Assembly: GCF_018446385.1 (NCBI RefSeq)
Contig: NC_056001.1
Span: 9,542,672 to 9,606,671 of the forward strand
Length of the DNA stretch: 64,000 nt
Reading direction: 5' to 3'
Source: Zingiber officinale
Taxonomy: Eukaryota > Streptophyta > Magnoliopsida > Zingiberales > Zingiberaceae
Shown here: positions 24,793-36,860 of the stretch, in pieces
Layout: each line of letters begins with the position of its first letter
Numbering within the stretch: position 1 is the stretch's first letter
The notes under the pieces: generated by a model
Told to the model about the DNA's origin: nothing
The model's input: only the letters and a program-made list of their open reading frames with translations
Databases searched by the model: none
Made by a program: the position numbers and the translations under genes

Positions 24793-25383
24793 TGTAACGA
24801 CCACCCTTCTTACTACTACTACACTCTAAGGATGACCGTTACTTGACTACTAACTCTACTTAACCGGTATGATTAAAAATCACATGGAAACCCTACCGAA
24901 AAATTTCGGCAGAGTCTCCCCTGTACCGGTGACCAAATCAACAATACAAATAATATATACTCAGCCACAGGCGGCTGGAACATATAATCACTCAACCACG
25001 CAGTATAATAACTCAATAAGAAGAATGAAACTACTCTAGCAATAGTAAACAAACAATACTCCAACAATAAAACATAACAAAGTGCGGAATAGACTCAATT
25101 ACAATCTCAACTTCATCATAGCATTAAGGAGAAAAGAAAAGGAAACATAACAAATCTTAAACTAAGTGAGTTCTTTAGCTAAGTCTCAAGGATCTCCATA
25201 GTCCACACATCACACACCGTCACAGCATCTCCTTGTCGCCTTCTTCCTTATACTTTAGCTTTTCCTTTATCTGCAGTAGGAGGAAAATAGTATCTATAAG
25301 CTAAAAGCTTAGTGAGCGCTATCCTACTCACAAAAACTCGATATGCATGTATATAAATAAAACATGCTAAAACTGAATGCTAA

Positions 25384-25813
25384 CATGTAAAGCTACTCAT
25401 GCTCATAAATAGCAAAGGAATCATGCTAACTGAAATACTAAACATGTACAGCTAATCATGCTCATAAATAGCAAAGAAATCATGCTAACTGAAATACTAA
25501 ACATGTATAGCTACTCATGCTCATAAATAGCAAAGGAATCATGCTAACTGAAATACTAAACATGTACAGCTACTCATGCTCATAAATAGCAAAGGAATCA
25601 TGCTAACTGAAATACTAAACATGTACAGCTAATCATGCTCATAAATAGCAAAGGAATCATGCTAACTGAAATACTAAACATGTATAGCTACTCATGCTCA
25701 TAAATAGCAAAGGAATCATGCTAACTGAAATACTAAACATGTACAGCTAATCATGCTCATAAATAGCAAAGGAATCATGCTAACTGAAATACTAAACATG
25801 TATAGCTAATCAT
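25384..25813. repeat. 59-bp tandem array (7 copies plus a partial)
   Basis: Units start at 25384, 25443, 25502, 25561, 25620, 25679, 25738 and 25797 (partial). Each begins CATGTACAGCTA or a close variant and contains CATGCTCATAAATAGCAAAG. Differences are confined to few sites (ACAG/ATAG/AAAG and CTAC/CTAA), which suggests recent amplification. The array lies within the solo LTR. Adjacent units with no unique spacers argue against a CRISPR. Confidence 0.95.
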
Positions 25814-28070
25814 AGAACTATCATGTGTATCAATAAGAAACTGAATTGATACCTAAGCTAAACTAATTAATGCTAAACTGAGTCTAACTTGTATTCACAT
25901 AACTAATTTGTGAAGTTTTGAAAACTATTTACATAATAGATTAAAATAATAATCATGCTGCTGATGGGCCCGGCAACTGTACTTGCTGTGCGCGCATCCC
26001 TAACTAAACCCAGGATTGCAAGTTCCGAGTCTAGTAGGGTTTACTAGGTTATCTAAACCTAGGGACGACTGTGGGAGCCCAACCCAATGGATATCTAATC
26101 CAGTACAGTGCCACTGCTGAAAATAAAATACTGATTTCATAGCTAATTTTCTTACCTTGCTTTAACTAGGTTATCTGAACCTAGAACTAGGTTATCTGAA
26201 CCTAGAGGCGACTGTGGGAGCCCACCCATTGGACCGTAGTCCCATATAAGCTGAAGCAAGACTAAATAAGTTATTTTAAATGCTTCTACTGCATTAACTG
26301 AGCTATTAAAATGCCTACTGTAGCATTATATTGAGCTAAGCATTTTATCAAGCACTTGGTGTGCACTAGAACACACCCTACGTACTGAAAATCTGTATAC
26401 AAAGCTTAACATAAATCTGCATGCAAAGCTTAACAAAAATCTGCATATTAAGCCTATCAAAATCTGCATACTTTACTTATAAAAATCTGCATGCTATAAA
26501 AATAGAACTGCTCATGTTATTCCAATAGCAAATAGGAAACTAGAACAACTTAAGCATGCTGTGAAAGTAAAACAACTTAAGCATACAAAGAGATCTAACT
26601 ATACTAAAATTCTGCACTATACTACTAAATTCTGCATATTATAAGCTTAACTAAAATCTGCATATTAAGCTTATCTAAAATCTGCATACTAAGCTTATCT
26701 AAGATCTGCATGCTATACTTATCAAAATCTGCTTATTAAAATCTGCATACATACTAACTAGGGGCAAAGCTGCATGCTCATAATACATGTACAGAAACTA
26801 TGTAAAGCTTAAGCTCATGATCTATGGACTGTTCTTGTAATAACACACCTCTAACTGCATGCTAATAGCTACGGTTGTTCATGCTTATCAATGCAAGGAA
26901 ACTAAATTTGCCATGCTTAAAAAAAACAAGGCTGATCATGCTTCTTAAAACTGTAATAAAAACATCTAACCAGAAACTCAAAGTGGGACTGTTTGTGCCC
27001 ATTTCATAGCGAGGAAACTAATACCCATACTTTGAACAAAGGATAGGGCAATAGGAAACAAAACTGCAGGTCCAATTACACTGCCAAAGAATCTGGCCGA
27101 ATGCTCCCAACATCAAGAAAAACAAAAGTTGTTCATCTTCATTTCAGAACACCCAACCAAAAGCTAACGGTAAGGAAGAAAACTAACTACATGCTCAAAA
27201 CTAATATAACCCATTCTAGGTTCACTGCCTAGCAACAAAATCTGAGACTTACCATGCTCTGTATAAACCAAACATGTCTATTAAGATAACAAACATACAG
27301 GATTTAAACTGGAATAAGAAAATACCAACTACAAGGCTTGAAAGAAAACCGATCCACATGCTTAAACCAAACCTATCATTATCTTTCTTTCTTTAGGGTT
27401 CACGGCAGCAAACCCATCACCATATCTTTCACAGAATAATTTGAAAACAGGAATAAGCAAGGTTCAGCATCTAATCCAATCAAAAATCCCCTCAAACTTG
27501 CTTCGAAATCCAAAAGGAAACAAGAATCCGAAAGCCATGAAAACGAATCAAAGCTCGAAACAACTCCTACTGCAGGTGAGAAGCAACTCACAGAGATTTG
27601 CTTGGACTTACAACCGAAGGAGAGGAAGAAGATCTAGGGCTCGGAGGCTTGAAATACTCGGCTTCTTCTTGTGCTCGCGCCTCTTCTTGACGAGAGGAGC
27701 TCGGTGGTGTGATGACCTCTCGGAGAAGAGTGCTCGCCGGCCACCGCAACGCCCTAGCTTTGCTCGCTGCGGTTTCCCCCGTGGAGAGATGCGCCGTCGC
27801 GTGAGAAGAGGAGAAGAGAAGATTTTTGTCACGGGGAAAAACCTAAGTTCTCTTCTTATAACTTTAATATTCTGTTAACTAACTATTGCTTAAATACAAC
27901 TTGATTCGGGTTTTATTAACAAACCCGCGGCTGGTCTGTTGGTGGGCTGCGCTCTGCTTAAAGCCCAACTCGAGGGATCGGATCCCAGCTGCAACCATTT
28001 TATTTCCTATTATTTTACTGTTCCTAACTATTACTTAAATATATATCGCTCCATATATAATTAATAAAAC

Positions 28071-28156
28071 GAGCGTAGCTCAGCTGGTTGGGCCGGTTTT
28101 GCTTGGGTCAGTCCGACCCGAGGTCGTGGGTTCGAATCTCACCTTCAACGTTTTTT
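28071..28156 (+). other. tRNA-derived (SINE-like) block with pol III boxes
   Basis: GAGCGTAGCTCAGCTGGTTG carries a good pol III A box (TAGCTCAGCTGG). GTGGGTTCGAATCTC 50 bases further carries a B box (GGTTCGAATCT, one mismatch). A TTTTTT run at 28151-28156 could terminate pol III. The acceptor ends do not pair and the anticodon arm is not convincing, so this is not an intact tRNA gene. It is either a tRNA-derived SINE head or a tRNA-like module embedded in the LTR. Its orientation is opposite to that of the LTR. Confidence 0.65.
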
Positions 28157-28320
28157 ATCAAAACTTCTTTCTTTTTGTAACCCTACTAAACGACCTCAAA
28201 AAATTACATAAAAATACTCTAAAAATTCCTAAAAATCTCTAGAATATTTTAAAAGTATTTCCAAATATTTTTATAGACATTTGGAACTCGAAATAAGGAA
28301 AATTGGGTCGTTACAGATGT

Positions 28321-29818
28321 GTACCAAGTGTTTAAGTCATTCATGTGTTAAAAGCACCCCTCTGTCTGTTTTTCGCATTCCTCCTCAACTTTGAATTTTA
28401 AAAGAGAAAATTAGATAAGAAAAACAAGTAGGAGGATAGGAGAAAGGAAAGAAGTGAGATCAAGGGAGGCATGACCTATCATTGCTCTGGATGAAATTTG
28501 GCATGAAAGAGATCAAGTTCATGTGTTAGGCACTGTGAATTCCACTGGTTCCCACCATTATCTGTGTCGACTGGCATAAGTTCCCGTGGTAGGCTCTGGA
28601 GATAGGGCACAACCCATGCTTCATGGCACGGGTGCCCATGGCAAGGCACCAAAACGAAGCACGACCCGTGCCTCTAGGCATGGGTGGTCGTGGCAACTCC
28701 AAATTTTGTCTTTGAACTTCATTTTCACTCTCTTCGTGCCTCATTAAGAAAAATAATAAGAGTGGCTCCTCGAAATCATACTCCTTGCACTAAAATTGAG
28801 CAAAACAAAAATTTAAAACTATGAAATAAGAAAAAAGCATAAACAAAAATAAGAAAGAAACTTAAGTTGTCTCCTAAGAAGTGCTTGTTTATGGTCATAA
28901 AATCTCTTCTTTAGAGGAGTAAGATATTTTAGAGCCCTCTTTCTAAGGGTTCTTGGCCATGCATCTATCTTAAACTTTGCTCATGGAGGAGCATGGTATG
29001 CTCCTTGCCCTAAAATTGAGTAAAACAAAAGGTTAAAACTATGAAACAAGAGAAAAGAATAAACAAAAATAAGAAAAAAACTTAGGTTACCTCCCAAAAA
29101 GCGCTTGTTTATGGTTATAAGTCTAAAACTTATTTTCAAACTTGATTTGTAAGTTGCAAGACCTATTGCAATTATCGGTTGTATGTCTTGTTGTTTCACA
29201 CACCTCACAATATAATTATTATTGCAATCAATCATTATAGTCAGGGAGAACATCCTATTTTAAGACACCTCATGGAGGAGCATGGTATGCTCCTTGCCCT
29301 AAAATTGAGTAAAACAAAAAGTTAAAACTATGAAACAAGAGAAAAGAATAAACAAAAATAAGAAAGAAACTTGGGTTACCTCCCAAAAAACACTTGTTTA
29401 TGGTTATAAGTATAAAACTTATTTTCAAACTTGATTTGTAAGTTGCAAGACCTATTGCAATTATCGGTTGTATGTCTTGTTGTTTCACACACCTCACAAT
29501 ATAATTATTATTGCAATCAATCATTATAGTCAGGGAGAACATCCTATTTTTCTCCACCTACTCTATATGCAGGATCAACTAGTTGTGGATAATCATCAAT
29601 CACATGCCATGTTGCACAACAAATCTCACAATAATAAGGACAAAAATTCACATCATTAAATTGATTAAACCATTGATTATGAGTATCTATTTTTCTTTAT
29701 CATAGAAAAATAAGAAAATACAACAAAAGAGAATAAAGAAAAGAAATCTATATTAACCACAATAGTATTCAATTAATATTAATTGGCACGATCCCCAGTA
29801 ACAGCATCAAAAACTTAA
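28321..29818 (-). mobile_element. internal region (5' part) of nested Athila/Tat-like gypsy element
   Basis: It ends at a primer site on the minus strand: 29793-29814 is the complement of TTTTTGATGCTGTTACTGGGGA, a CpG-decayed form of the TTTTTGGCGCCGTTGCCGGGGA site of Athila/Tat elements. A 289-bp tandem duplication fills 28980-29557. On the element strand, GGGAGGTAACCCAAG-like text is present. No intact gag. Confidence 0.6.
28980..29557. repeat. 289-bp direct tandem duplication
   Basis: Copies at 28980-29268 and 29269-29557 share nearly all bases, starting CTCATGGAGGAGCATGGTAT. A third, more diverged partial copy lies at about 28780-28880. The duplication is inside the Athila/Tat-like internal region and produces two near-identical minus-strand open frames (28981-29253, 29270-29557) that are probably not genes. 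Confidence 0.9.
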
Positions 29819-29997
29819 TGTGTGGTAAATTTGTAAATACACAGAGATGTCTTCAGGTAATAAAAAATATCGATCCCACAAGAACTGTGAATCAAGTACT
29901 AGTTAAAATTGTAAAATATGTTATCTACATAATCAAGGGTTTGTGTGTGTGTGTGTGTGTCACTAGAATAAGAGAGAAAGCTAGAGTTGAGAGAGCA

Positions 29998-30043
<46 letters not shown>

Positions 30044-30422
30044 GAGGGGGTGATAGAGACAGCACAAAAGTGGCAGTGAGATCACAGAGAGAAGGTAGTA
30101 GAATCTCAATCAGAAGGTAGAGATAATCACGGTAAGAGGCAATGGGTGAAGGTAATTCTAGGACTTCGATTTCACCCAAATGATTGTAAACACTTAATCT
30201 ATATTTGGTTTCCTATTTTCAATGAATATTTATGTAGGTAGATCATCCTACAGTATTTGATATGAAATTTTAATTCTACAATGACATATCAACCCCAATC
30301 ATTGTCTACAACCAATTAGATTTGATCCATTAAGCCATATGATGGCTTAGGGCTCCTCGCGGCATACCGGGTTGCACTTTCGTATTCGACTTTCCTCATC
30401 TCAATTTTCTACGAGTAGGAGG
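29819..30422 (-). repeat. 5' LTR (truncated) of nested Athila/Tat-like gypsy element
   Basis: It starts TGTGTGG next to the primer site and matches 21916-22500. It contains a TG microsatellite (29940-29960) and a long GA run (30001-30042) that is much longer than in its partner. It stops at 30422, where another LTR has inserted, so the distal two thirds are missing. Confidence 0.7.
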
Positions 30423-31594
30423 TGTAGGACCATGAATACGTTAGAGGGGGTGAATAGTATTTTTTGAAATTCAAGAGCGAATTAAATCAAAGTATGCAGC
30501 AGAATAATAAAAGAGAGAAGCTAGAAGAAGAAAGACAATCACATGCTAACACAAGTAGTTTTACTTGGTTCGAAACCTTCAACGACTCCTGCTCCAAGGC
30601 CCACACTCATTGAGTGCTTTCGTTGGGCAATTCACTAATAACTCAAATGATTACAAAAGTTAAGTACAAGAACTAAAAACAATATTATCGACGACATAGA
30701 AAATAAGAAGATCTTGATCGTCGGTTGTCGGAGAAACTTCACAACGTCATAGGAGCTTTTTCAGAGCACTACGCAAGAGTGAAAGTCGTAACAGTTGATG
30801 ATCTAAACCTGCTGGTCAAAGGCCCTTATATAGGTCCATTCCGGGCACCTAGAACCTATTCGGGCACTTGGACCATGCTGACGTGACTTGGCCAGTCGAT
30901 GCGATCTAACTCAACTTCGGGATAAAATTTATAGTTCGAGCACCTAGACCATCTTCGGGGGCTCGAACCGCCCGAGTGCCTCGACCCCCGCCCGAATGAG
31001 ACTGGTCCAGGTGCCCAGACCACTACTTTTTGTCTCTTTTCTTCCCTGCAATAAAAAGTTAGTCTAGGCAATAGATTCTGCAAAATAGAGTTAGCACAAC
31101 ATTAATAAAATATGAGTAGTCATTAGATTTTGTCTCCCCGAGACCAGGATCTGGTCAGGGTCTCAACTTAGGTTTCCCAAATTGACCTGAGTTGGACCGA
31201 CGCCTATAGTTCCCTCAACCGGGAATGCGTCCTCACTAGATCTCTTCTCTAGTTGCTTACCTTCACTTACCACTTGCAGTCGTTTGACTTACCTTTGGCC
31301 CACCAGGTCTTCTCGCTAATTGTTAGGTCCTACAGACCCAACTGGATTTCGGCCAATTGTTAAGTCCAACGGATCCAACTGGACTTCCCGCCAGATATTG
31401 GGCCTCACGAACTTATCTAGACTTCCCACCAGCTATCGGGTCCCCTGGACCTAGCTGGATTTCAATCTAATGTTAGGTCCTTCAGACCAGTCAACTCCTA
31501 CATACTTGGTAAAAAAGTTAGACAAACAGCACATATAACTTTAACCTATTTATCATACATCAAAACTTGATTATCAATGCAACCTGCACCAACA
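30423..31594 (-). repeat. 3' LTR of a SIRE-like copia element (truncated element)
   Basis: On the + strand it runs from TGTAGGACC (30423) to CTGCACCAACA (31594) and is followed by ATCTCCCTCTTTTTGATG, the complement of a polypurine tract. A TATA-like CTTATATAGG lies at 30825-30834 (element reads leftward), with several GGGCACCT/GGTGCCC motifs just upstream in the element's direction. The layout is that of the LTRs at 39479, 42826 and 55761. The 5' LTR was lost at the break near 33044. Confidence 0.7.
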
Positions 31595-33044
31595 ATCTCC
31601 CTCTTTTTGATGTAATGACAACCTGAGTTAAAGTTAGAGAAAGATGCAATTAAGAAAGCATTAAAAATTAAGTAAGGTGGGTTAACATGATTTGATGATT
31701 TTTCTAACCTAACCCACAATCTTCTCCCTTTGGCATACATCAAAAATAATGCACGAAGCACAATTAAATAAAGGTTTAGCAAAAAGAACTTTACAAACTT
31801 AGTTTTTCAAACAATTATGGTAAGTACTTCAAAGAATTTTGAAAACAAAGTTTTGAAAACCAACTACTTCAAAGTGCAAGTAATGTATTCAAATAAAAAT
31901 GCTACAAAGTTTAAAACTCAGGGTTATGTTAGGGAGGAATAAATGTTTTCAAGAAGATTTTGCAAGATTTTTTAAATAATTTGGTAAAACAATTTATACA
32001 ATAGTATTCAAATGATTTTATATAATGACTTTGTAACAATATTTTGAAAGAAATTACTAGGAAACATTTGAAAAGAGTTTCAGAATTTTGTAAATATTTT
32101 TCAAATGCTTAAAAATTTTTAAAAATATTTTACGAACAATTTGAAAAAAAAACTAAGTTTTAAAATGTTTTGAATTAGTTTAAAAAAATAGTAAAAACTT
32201 TTTGAAAAGAAGATTTTTTTAAACAGATTTCAAATATTGAAAGACAATATTTAAAATGCAAATGATATTAAATACATACAAACAAACGAAAGTAAATAAT
32301 AGCAAGCATAATGTGATAAAAATATAATCAAGTCACACATACTAGCTGAAGTAACAGAAAATATCTAGTAACTAAAGTATAGATCAAATAACATCAAGTC
32401 AGGAAAATGTAGTAGAAAAATAAACTAGTGACACGACAAAGAAGAGGGATCGGAATCCCATGATTGTAAATGTCCATCAACTCGGTATGACGAGTCTGCC
32501 CCGTATCTTCCAGGCTAGAGATGTCCTATCGAAGGTCAGAGACCTCCCATCGAAGACTCATCATGGATGTCTCGAGTCTAACAACTCTGTCATCTAAAGT
32601 ACGAGGGATTGGAGGCTCGGGTGGCCCAAAAAGATCATCCATGAACTCACGTATCTCTACCTCCTCTCCTGGAGCTGGGTCAGGGTTAGCCTGGGCTGCA
32701 GGGTCAAGCTGGGGCTAGTCTGTTGGGTCAGGTGGCAGCTGAGATGCTAGGTTAGGTTGGTGTTAGGCCTCTCTCCTCCAGGATAGGATACCCTCATCAT
32801 CTATATGTACACTAGCTAAGGAGAAGTTCCTAGCACCTACTAAATCAAACTCATTTAGGGCTCTGACATTACCCGTGGTGACATCAATACCCAATAAGGC
32901 TATGTAGGCAGTCAAAATATGGCAATAAGGTATATGAACCTGCCGGCTGGCGGTAATACCTGATAAATAGATGATGGTATGAAAGATGTATAAACTAATA
33001 TCTATATCTAACCTCTGATACTCAATAAACCAATAGTTGGCAAG
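31595..33044 (-). pseudogene. SIRE-like internal region with a decayed plant-transposon-protein ORF
   Basis: After an A-rich spacer (31800-32300), the minus strand from 33030 down to about 32440 reads RLDIDISLYIFHTIIY, HIPYCHILTAYI and EGILSW, then an acidic Pro-rich linker and EDRVVRLE-like text. The same order is seen in the better preserved ORF at 36861-37748. Stops interrupt it. It is the C-terminal part of a domain found in many plant retroelement polyproteins (putative plant transposon protein, Transposase_32-like). Everything upstream of it is deleted. Confidence 0.65.
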
Positions 33045-33430
33045 TCATTGTAGGTGTATTTGTCCACCACTGAGAGAGTCGTTGGGTCGGCGTTAGTAAG
33101 GCAGGAGAGTAAGGAGCAGCAGTTTGTGTATTTTCTAAGTCATTTATTAAAAGATGTTGAATGTCGTAACACCACTCTTGAGAAATTGGCATATGGGCTA
33201 GTCTTAGGCTCTCGGAGGTTACGTTCTTATTTCCTTTCACATCCTATCATAGTATTAATTAATAGCACCCTAGGTCGAGTGCTTATCAATTTGAAGGCTT
33301 CGGGAAGATTGATCAAGTGAACCATGAAACTTAGCGAATATGACATACAGTATCAACCTCAAATAACCATTAAAGCTCAGGTCTTAGAGTCTAAAACTAG
33401 AAGAGACTTGGAAAATCTATATGGGTGAAT
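33045..33430 (+). pseudogene. gypsy RNase H remnant of the outer element
   Basis: The + strand reads YLSTTERVVGSALVRQE, QQFVYFLSHLL, LEKLAYGLVLGSRRLR and YFLSHPIIVL, the standard RNase H region of Tat gypsy pol. It begins directly at the junction with the SIRE-like fragment, so the reverse transcriptase and the N-terminal part are missing. It is probably the continuation of the protease fragment that stops at 21915. Confidence 0.8.
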
Positions 33431-33439
33431 CGTCCACTC

Positions 33440-35090
33440 AGCAAGGGAGCGGGGTCAGAATTCTTATGACATCACCCCGCTAAGACATGTTGTAATTATC
33501 TGTTCAACTAGATTATTGAGCCACTAATAATGAAGTGGAGTATGACACATTGATAGGGGTCTGCAAGCAGCAAAGTATGTGGGAGCTGCCCGACTCCTAA
33601 TCTACTCGGATTCTCATATGGCGGCTCAACAACTGTCAAGAAATTTTGAGATTAGCAATGAAAGGCTAAATTGCATGCGGATGGATTTATGAAATTGAAA
33701 GCAAGGTTTCAAGAAGTGACCTTACAGAAAATCCCCTGAGCGAAAAACTAGAAGGCTGACGAGTTAGCCAAGTTGGCTGGCTCTTTAATCCTGTGGACTC
33801 TAGATAAGCCTGTGGAGCAAACATTATTGATAGCTCATATTGAACGATAGGCTGAGCTAGAATTATAGAGCGATTGTAGAGTGCCACTAATTTCGTTCCT
33901 CCAGCACGAAAGTTTACCAGTCGACCCAGAATAAGCATGTATGATCAGGAAAAGAGCCAATTGGTTCACACTGGTGGGGGATCACTTATACAAGAGGGCA
34001 TTCTCTCGTCCTTTACTCAAGTGCCTCAAGCCAGATGACATGGAGTATATTTTATGAGAGGTGCATCAGGACTCCTATGGAAATCACTCGGGGGACCGAT
34101 CGCTTGCTCGAAAAATTTTACTAGCTGGATATTTTTGGCTCACTCTGCAAGTCGACTCACTCGGTTTCTAGCAACTTACCTGTCATGTCAAAAGCACTAG
34201 AACATCTCGCACCACCCCCACTAAGTTGCTGAAGACCTTAATTGTTTCCTGCCCATTCTACCAATGGGGAATGGATATCGTGGGCTCCTTCCTGATGGCA
34301 CCAGCTCAGAAATGATTTCTCTTAGTGGAAATCAATTATTTTTCCAAGTGGGTGGAAGTTGAGGCAGGACATCAAGCGGATGGTCATCAAGTTTTTATGG
34401 CAGGACATCATATGTCAGTATGGAATTCCTCGTAAGCTCGTCTTGGACAATGGAAGACAGTTCCAAGGTTAGAAAATTCAAGAGTGGTGCTTAAGTTATG
34501 AAATCTCATAAGTTTTTACCTCCGTAGCCTATCATCAAAGTAATAGTCGAGTGGAAGTCATTAAAAAAAAAATCATCAGGGGACTCAAAACTAAATTAGA
34601 CATGTCGGGGGAAGTTGGGTAGACGAGCTACCCAGTGTGTTGTGGGCTTATCGCACTACACCTTGAGAAGCTACAGGTATAATCCTTTTTCATCTTGTTT
34701 ATGGTGGGGAAGCGGTCTTCCCAGTGGAAGTCAGCTTAAAGTCCGATCGAAGGCAATTGTATGAAGAAGACAATTTCAGTCGGCATCTGATGGAGCTCGA
34801 TCTACTTGATGAGACCAAAGATAAAGTCATCGCTCGGATGATGGTATATTGTCAATGGATGAGACAAAATTACAACCGGAGGGCCATCCCAAGATTCTTT
34901 CAAGTCGGAGACTTAGTGTGGAAGCAGATCAAGCCAATCGAGGATGTCAGCAAATTAGAGCCGCAATAGGGGGGACCATACAGAGTCATGCAAAAGCTCA
35001 CATTGGGTTCCTACTATCTTTAAGACGCTGAGGAGAGAGACTTAGATCAGCCATGGAGTGCGAACTATCTACAACCCTATCAGACTTGAG
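33440..35090 (+). pseudogene. gypsy connection, integrase and C-terminal domain, decayed
   Basis: After a decayed linker, HQDSYGNHSGDRSLARK and FLLAGYFW-like text (33,950-34,140) is the zinc-binding region. YQWGMDIVGSF at about 34256 is the start of the integrase core with its first Asp. SKWVEVEA follows, and FQVGDLVWKQIKP at about 34900 is the C-terminal domain. Stops and frameshifts are frequent. The likely pol end is near 35080, where a long tandem array starts. Confidence 0.75.
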
Positions 35091-35159
35091 GGTATGCCTG
35101 TATTGTATAAATATGTATCTTGTTGAATGTTTATGCTCAATAAAAATACAGGCAAATTC

Positions 35160-35751
35160 AGCTTGGAAAGTCTGATTATCTAGACTCTCATGTCATTCAG
35201 CCGAGTTATAAGTGTGTTTGCTCACATGCCTAAATTCCAGACTCTCGTGTCGTTCAGTCAAGTTATAAGTATGCTTGCTCACGCACCTAAGTCTTAGATT
35301 CTCATATTATTTGACCAGGTTATAAGTGTGCTTGCTCACGCACCTATATCCCAGACTCAGTTACCATTCGGCCAAGTTATAACTGTTCTTACTCATGCAC
35401 CTAAGTTTCAGACTCTCTTACTGCTCGACCGAGTTATAAGCGTGTTTGTTCACACACCTAAGTTTTAAACTCTCAAGTTGTTCGACCGAGTTATAAGTGT
35501 AGTTGCTCACGTGCATAAGTCTTAGACTCTCATGTCGTTCGGCCGAATTATAAGTGTGCTTACTCGCACATCTAAGTCTCAGACTCTCGTGCCATTATGC
35601 CGAGTTATAAGAGTGCTTGCTCATATGCGTAAGTCTCAGACTCTCGTTTCATTCAGTCGAGTTATAAGCATGCTTGCTCACTCACCTAAGTTCCAAACTC
35701 TCATGTCGTTTGAACAAGTTATAAGCATGTTTTCTCACACGCCTAAGTCAC
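35160..35751. repeat. 57-bp tandem array, first block
   Basis: About ten diverged units carry GACTCTC.TGTCGTTC, GAGTTATAAG and TTGCTCAC..CACCTAAGT. The period of 57 bases is 19 codons, so a frame stays open across several units (35532-35750). The array lies just downstream of integrase in the outer gypsy, where Tat-lineage elements often have tandem repeats. It is split by two later insertions and resumes at 39402 and 40786. Confidence 0.9.
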
Positions 35752-36600
35752 TGTTACGATTCCGCAAGTGCACGTATTCGTCGTCAGTAATATATAAGAT
35801 TGTCGAACCACAGGGACTGTTGATTAAGCACTAGAGATGTCGTAAAGTGAGTTATCTAGATGGTCGAAAGTTGGCTTTGGCGCTTGCAAACTAACGAGAG
35901 TGATTGAAGAGAGAAAGAGAAGGACGAGAGAATCGATCTTGGAGGGAATTGAGCTTTGGGAGATGGATTCTAGGATTTCGATTTCGTTGTGGTAGAACTT
36001 GATGTATCATTCTCTATCTTTTCCTAATTGTCAATCAACATACGTTCGTCGGAAGTTAAAGCTACTATCTTTAAGTACTAAATAGAGAAGATCCCTGTGA
36101 AATCCTGTTACGGTTAACCCCTGTCACTAGGGCACTTCGGTAGATCACAAGAATACAAATCTAATCGGTATCATTAGGGATAGAGATAGAGGTTTGGTTT
36201 AGTCTCTTACTTTCTTGTGGAGAAGTTGCCTCTCCTTTCAAGGGAATATTCTAGATGTCCGTAAACGGATTACCCCTGTCACTATGGCCTCTCGGGTGTA
36301 TGATCTAAGATCCTCTCTTTACAAAATTAGTAATTCCTACACAATCGATCAATATGACGAGATAATCTCAGCAAGTCTCATGCATATCAAATAGAAGCAA
36401 AGTAAGCAAAAATCATCCAATAAGTAAAAGGATAAACATGAGTTTTACATCAAACCCTATCCAAAACTACTACCTATATCCATAGAGAAGGAGATCTACT
36501 CCATTGTGAGGGAAGAACAACCCCAAAACATGAAGTTTCCCATGCAATTTCTCACCACCCAAGGCGCCTTCAACCCAACTCTTCCTCCTCTACTCCTAGC
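35752..36600 (-). repeat. LTR fragment of an Athila/Tat-like gypsy element
   Basis: It starts TGTTACGATTCCGCAAGTGCACG, similar to the LTR end at 21916 (CCAAGTGCACGG, then a TCAAGTAATA-like block, then GATTGTCGAACCACAGGGAC). GA-rich and GGATTTCGATTTC blocks follow in the same order as in 21916-22260. It is inserted in the 57-bp array. The right boundary is uncertain. Confidence 0.55.
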
Positions 36601-36860
36601 AATGCCTCCTAGGTATACTCTAATCCACCCTTACTCATCTAGTACATGATTTTAGTACTAGTTTTTGCTATTTTCTTGTATATTGTCAAATAGAGGAAAC
36701 GTCGCATTGTTGATCCTACACCGGCTAGGGCCCTTCTACGGATCCTAGATTCCCCTCAGAGCAGTATAGGGTAGACTTTGCTAGGTTTACATTTGAGTCT
36801 ATTAAACTTAGGTATATAGGAAGGACATTTTTTACCCAGTTCTGTCACCCCGCAGTCCAG

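Larger units (their letters stand above)
24793..28315 (-). mobile_element. solo LTR, about 3.5 kb, chromovirus-like gypsy
   Basis: It is bounded by a perfect 5-bp target duplication GATGT (24788-24792 and 28316-28320). It starts TGTAACGACC and ends GGTCGTTACA, so both ends carry the 10-bp inverted terminal motif often seen in Tekay/Del-type gypsy LTRs that begin TGTAACGACCC. No primer site, polypurine tract, gag or pol lies within, so it is a recombined solo LTR. It sits inside the Athila/Tat-like element and is therefore younger. Inside are a 59-bp tandem array (25384-25813), a tRNA-like block (28071-28150) and a GC-rich patch (27590-27830). Confidence 0.85.

Noticed and set aside
25384-25813. 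Regular 59-bp repeats resembling a CRISPR array
   Set aside because: There are no unique spacers, units are adjacent and the context is a plant LTR.
28071-28150. True tRNA gene
   Set aside because: Acceptor stem does not pair and the anticodon arm is not convincing; kept as a tRNA-like block.
29818-30045. Frame ending in repeated Glu-Arg
   Set aside because: It is a product of the GA microsatellite in an LTR.
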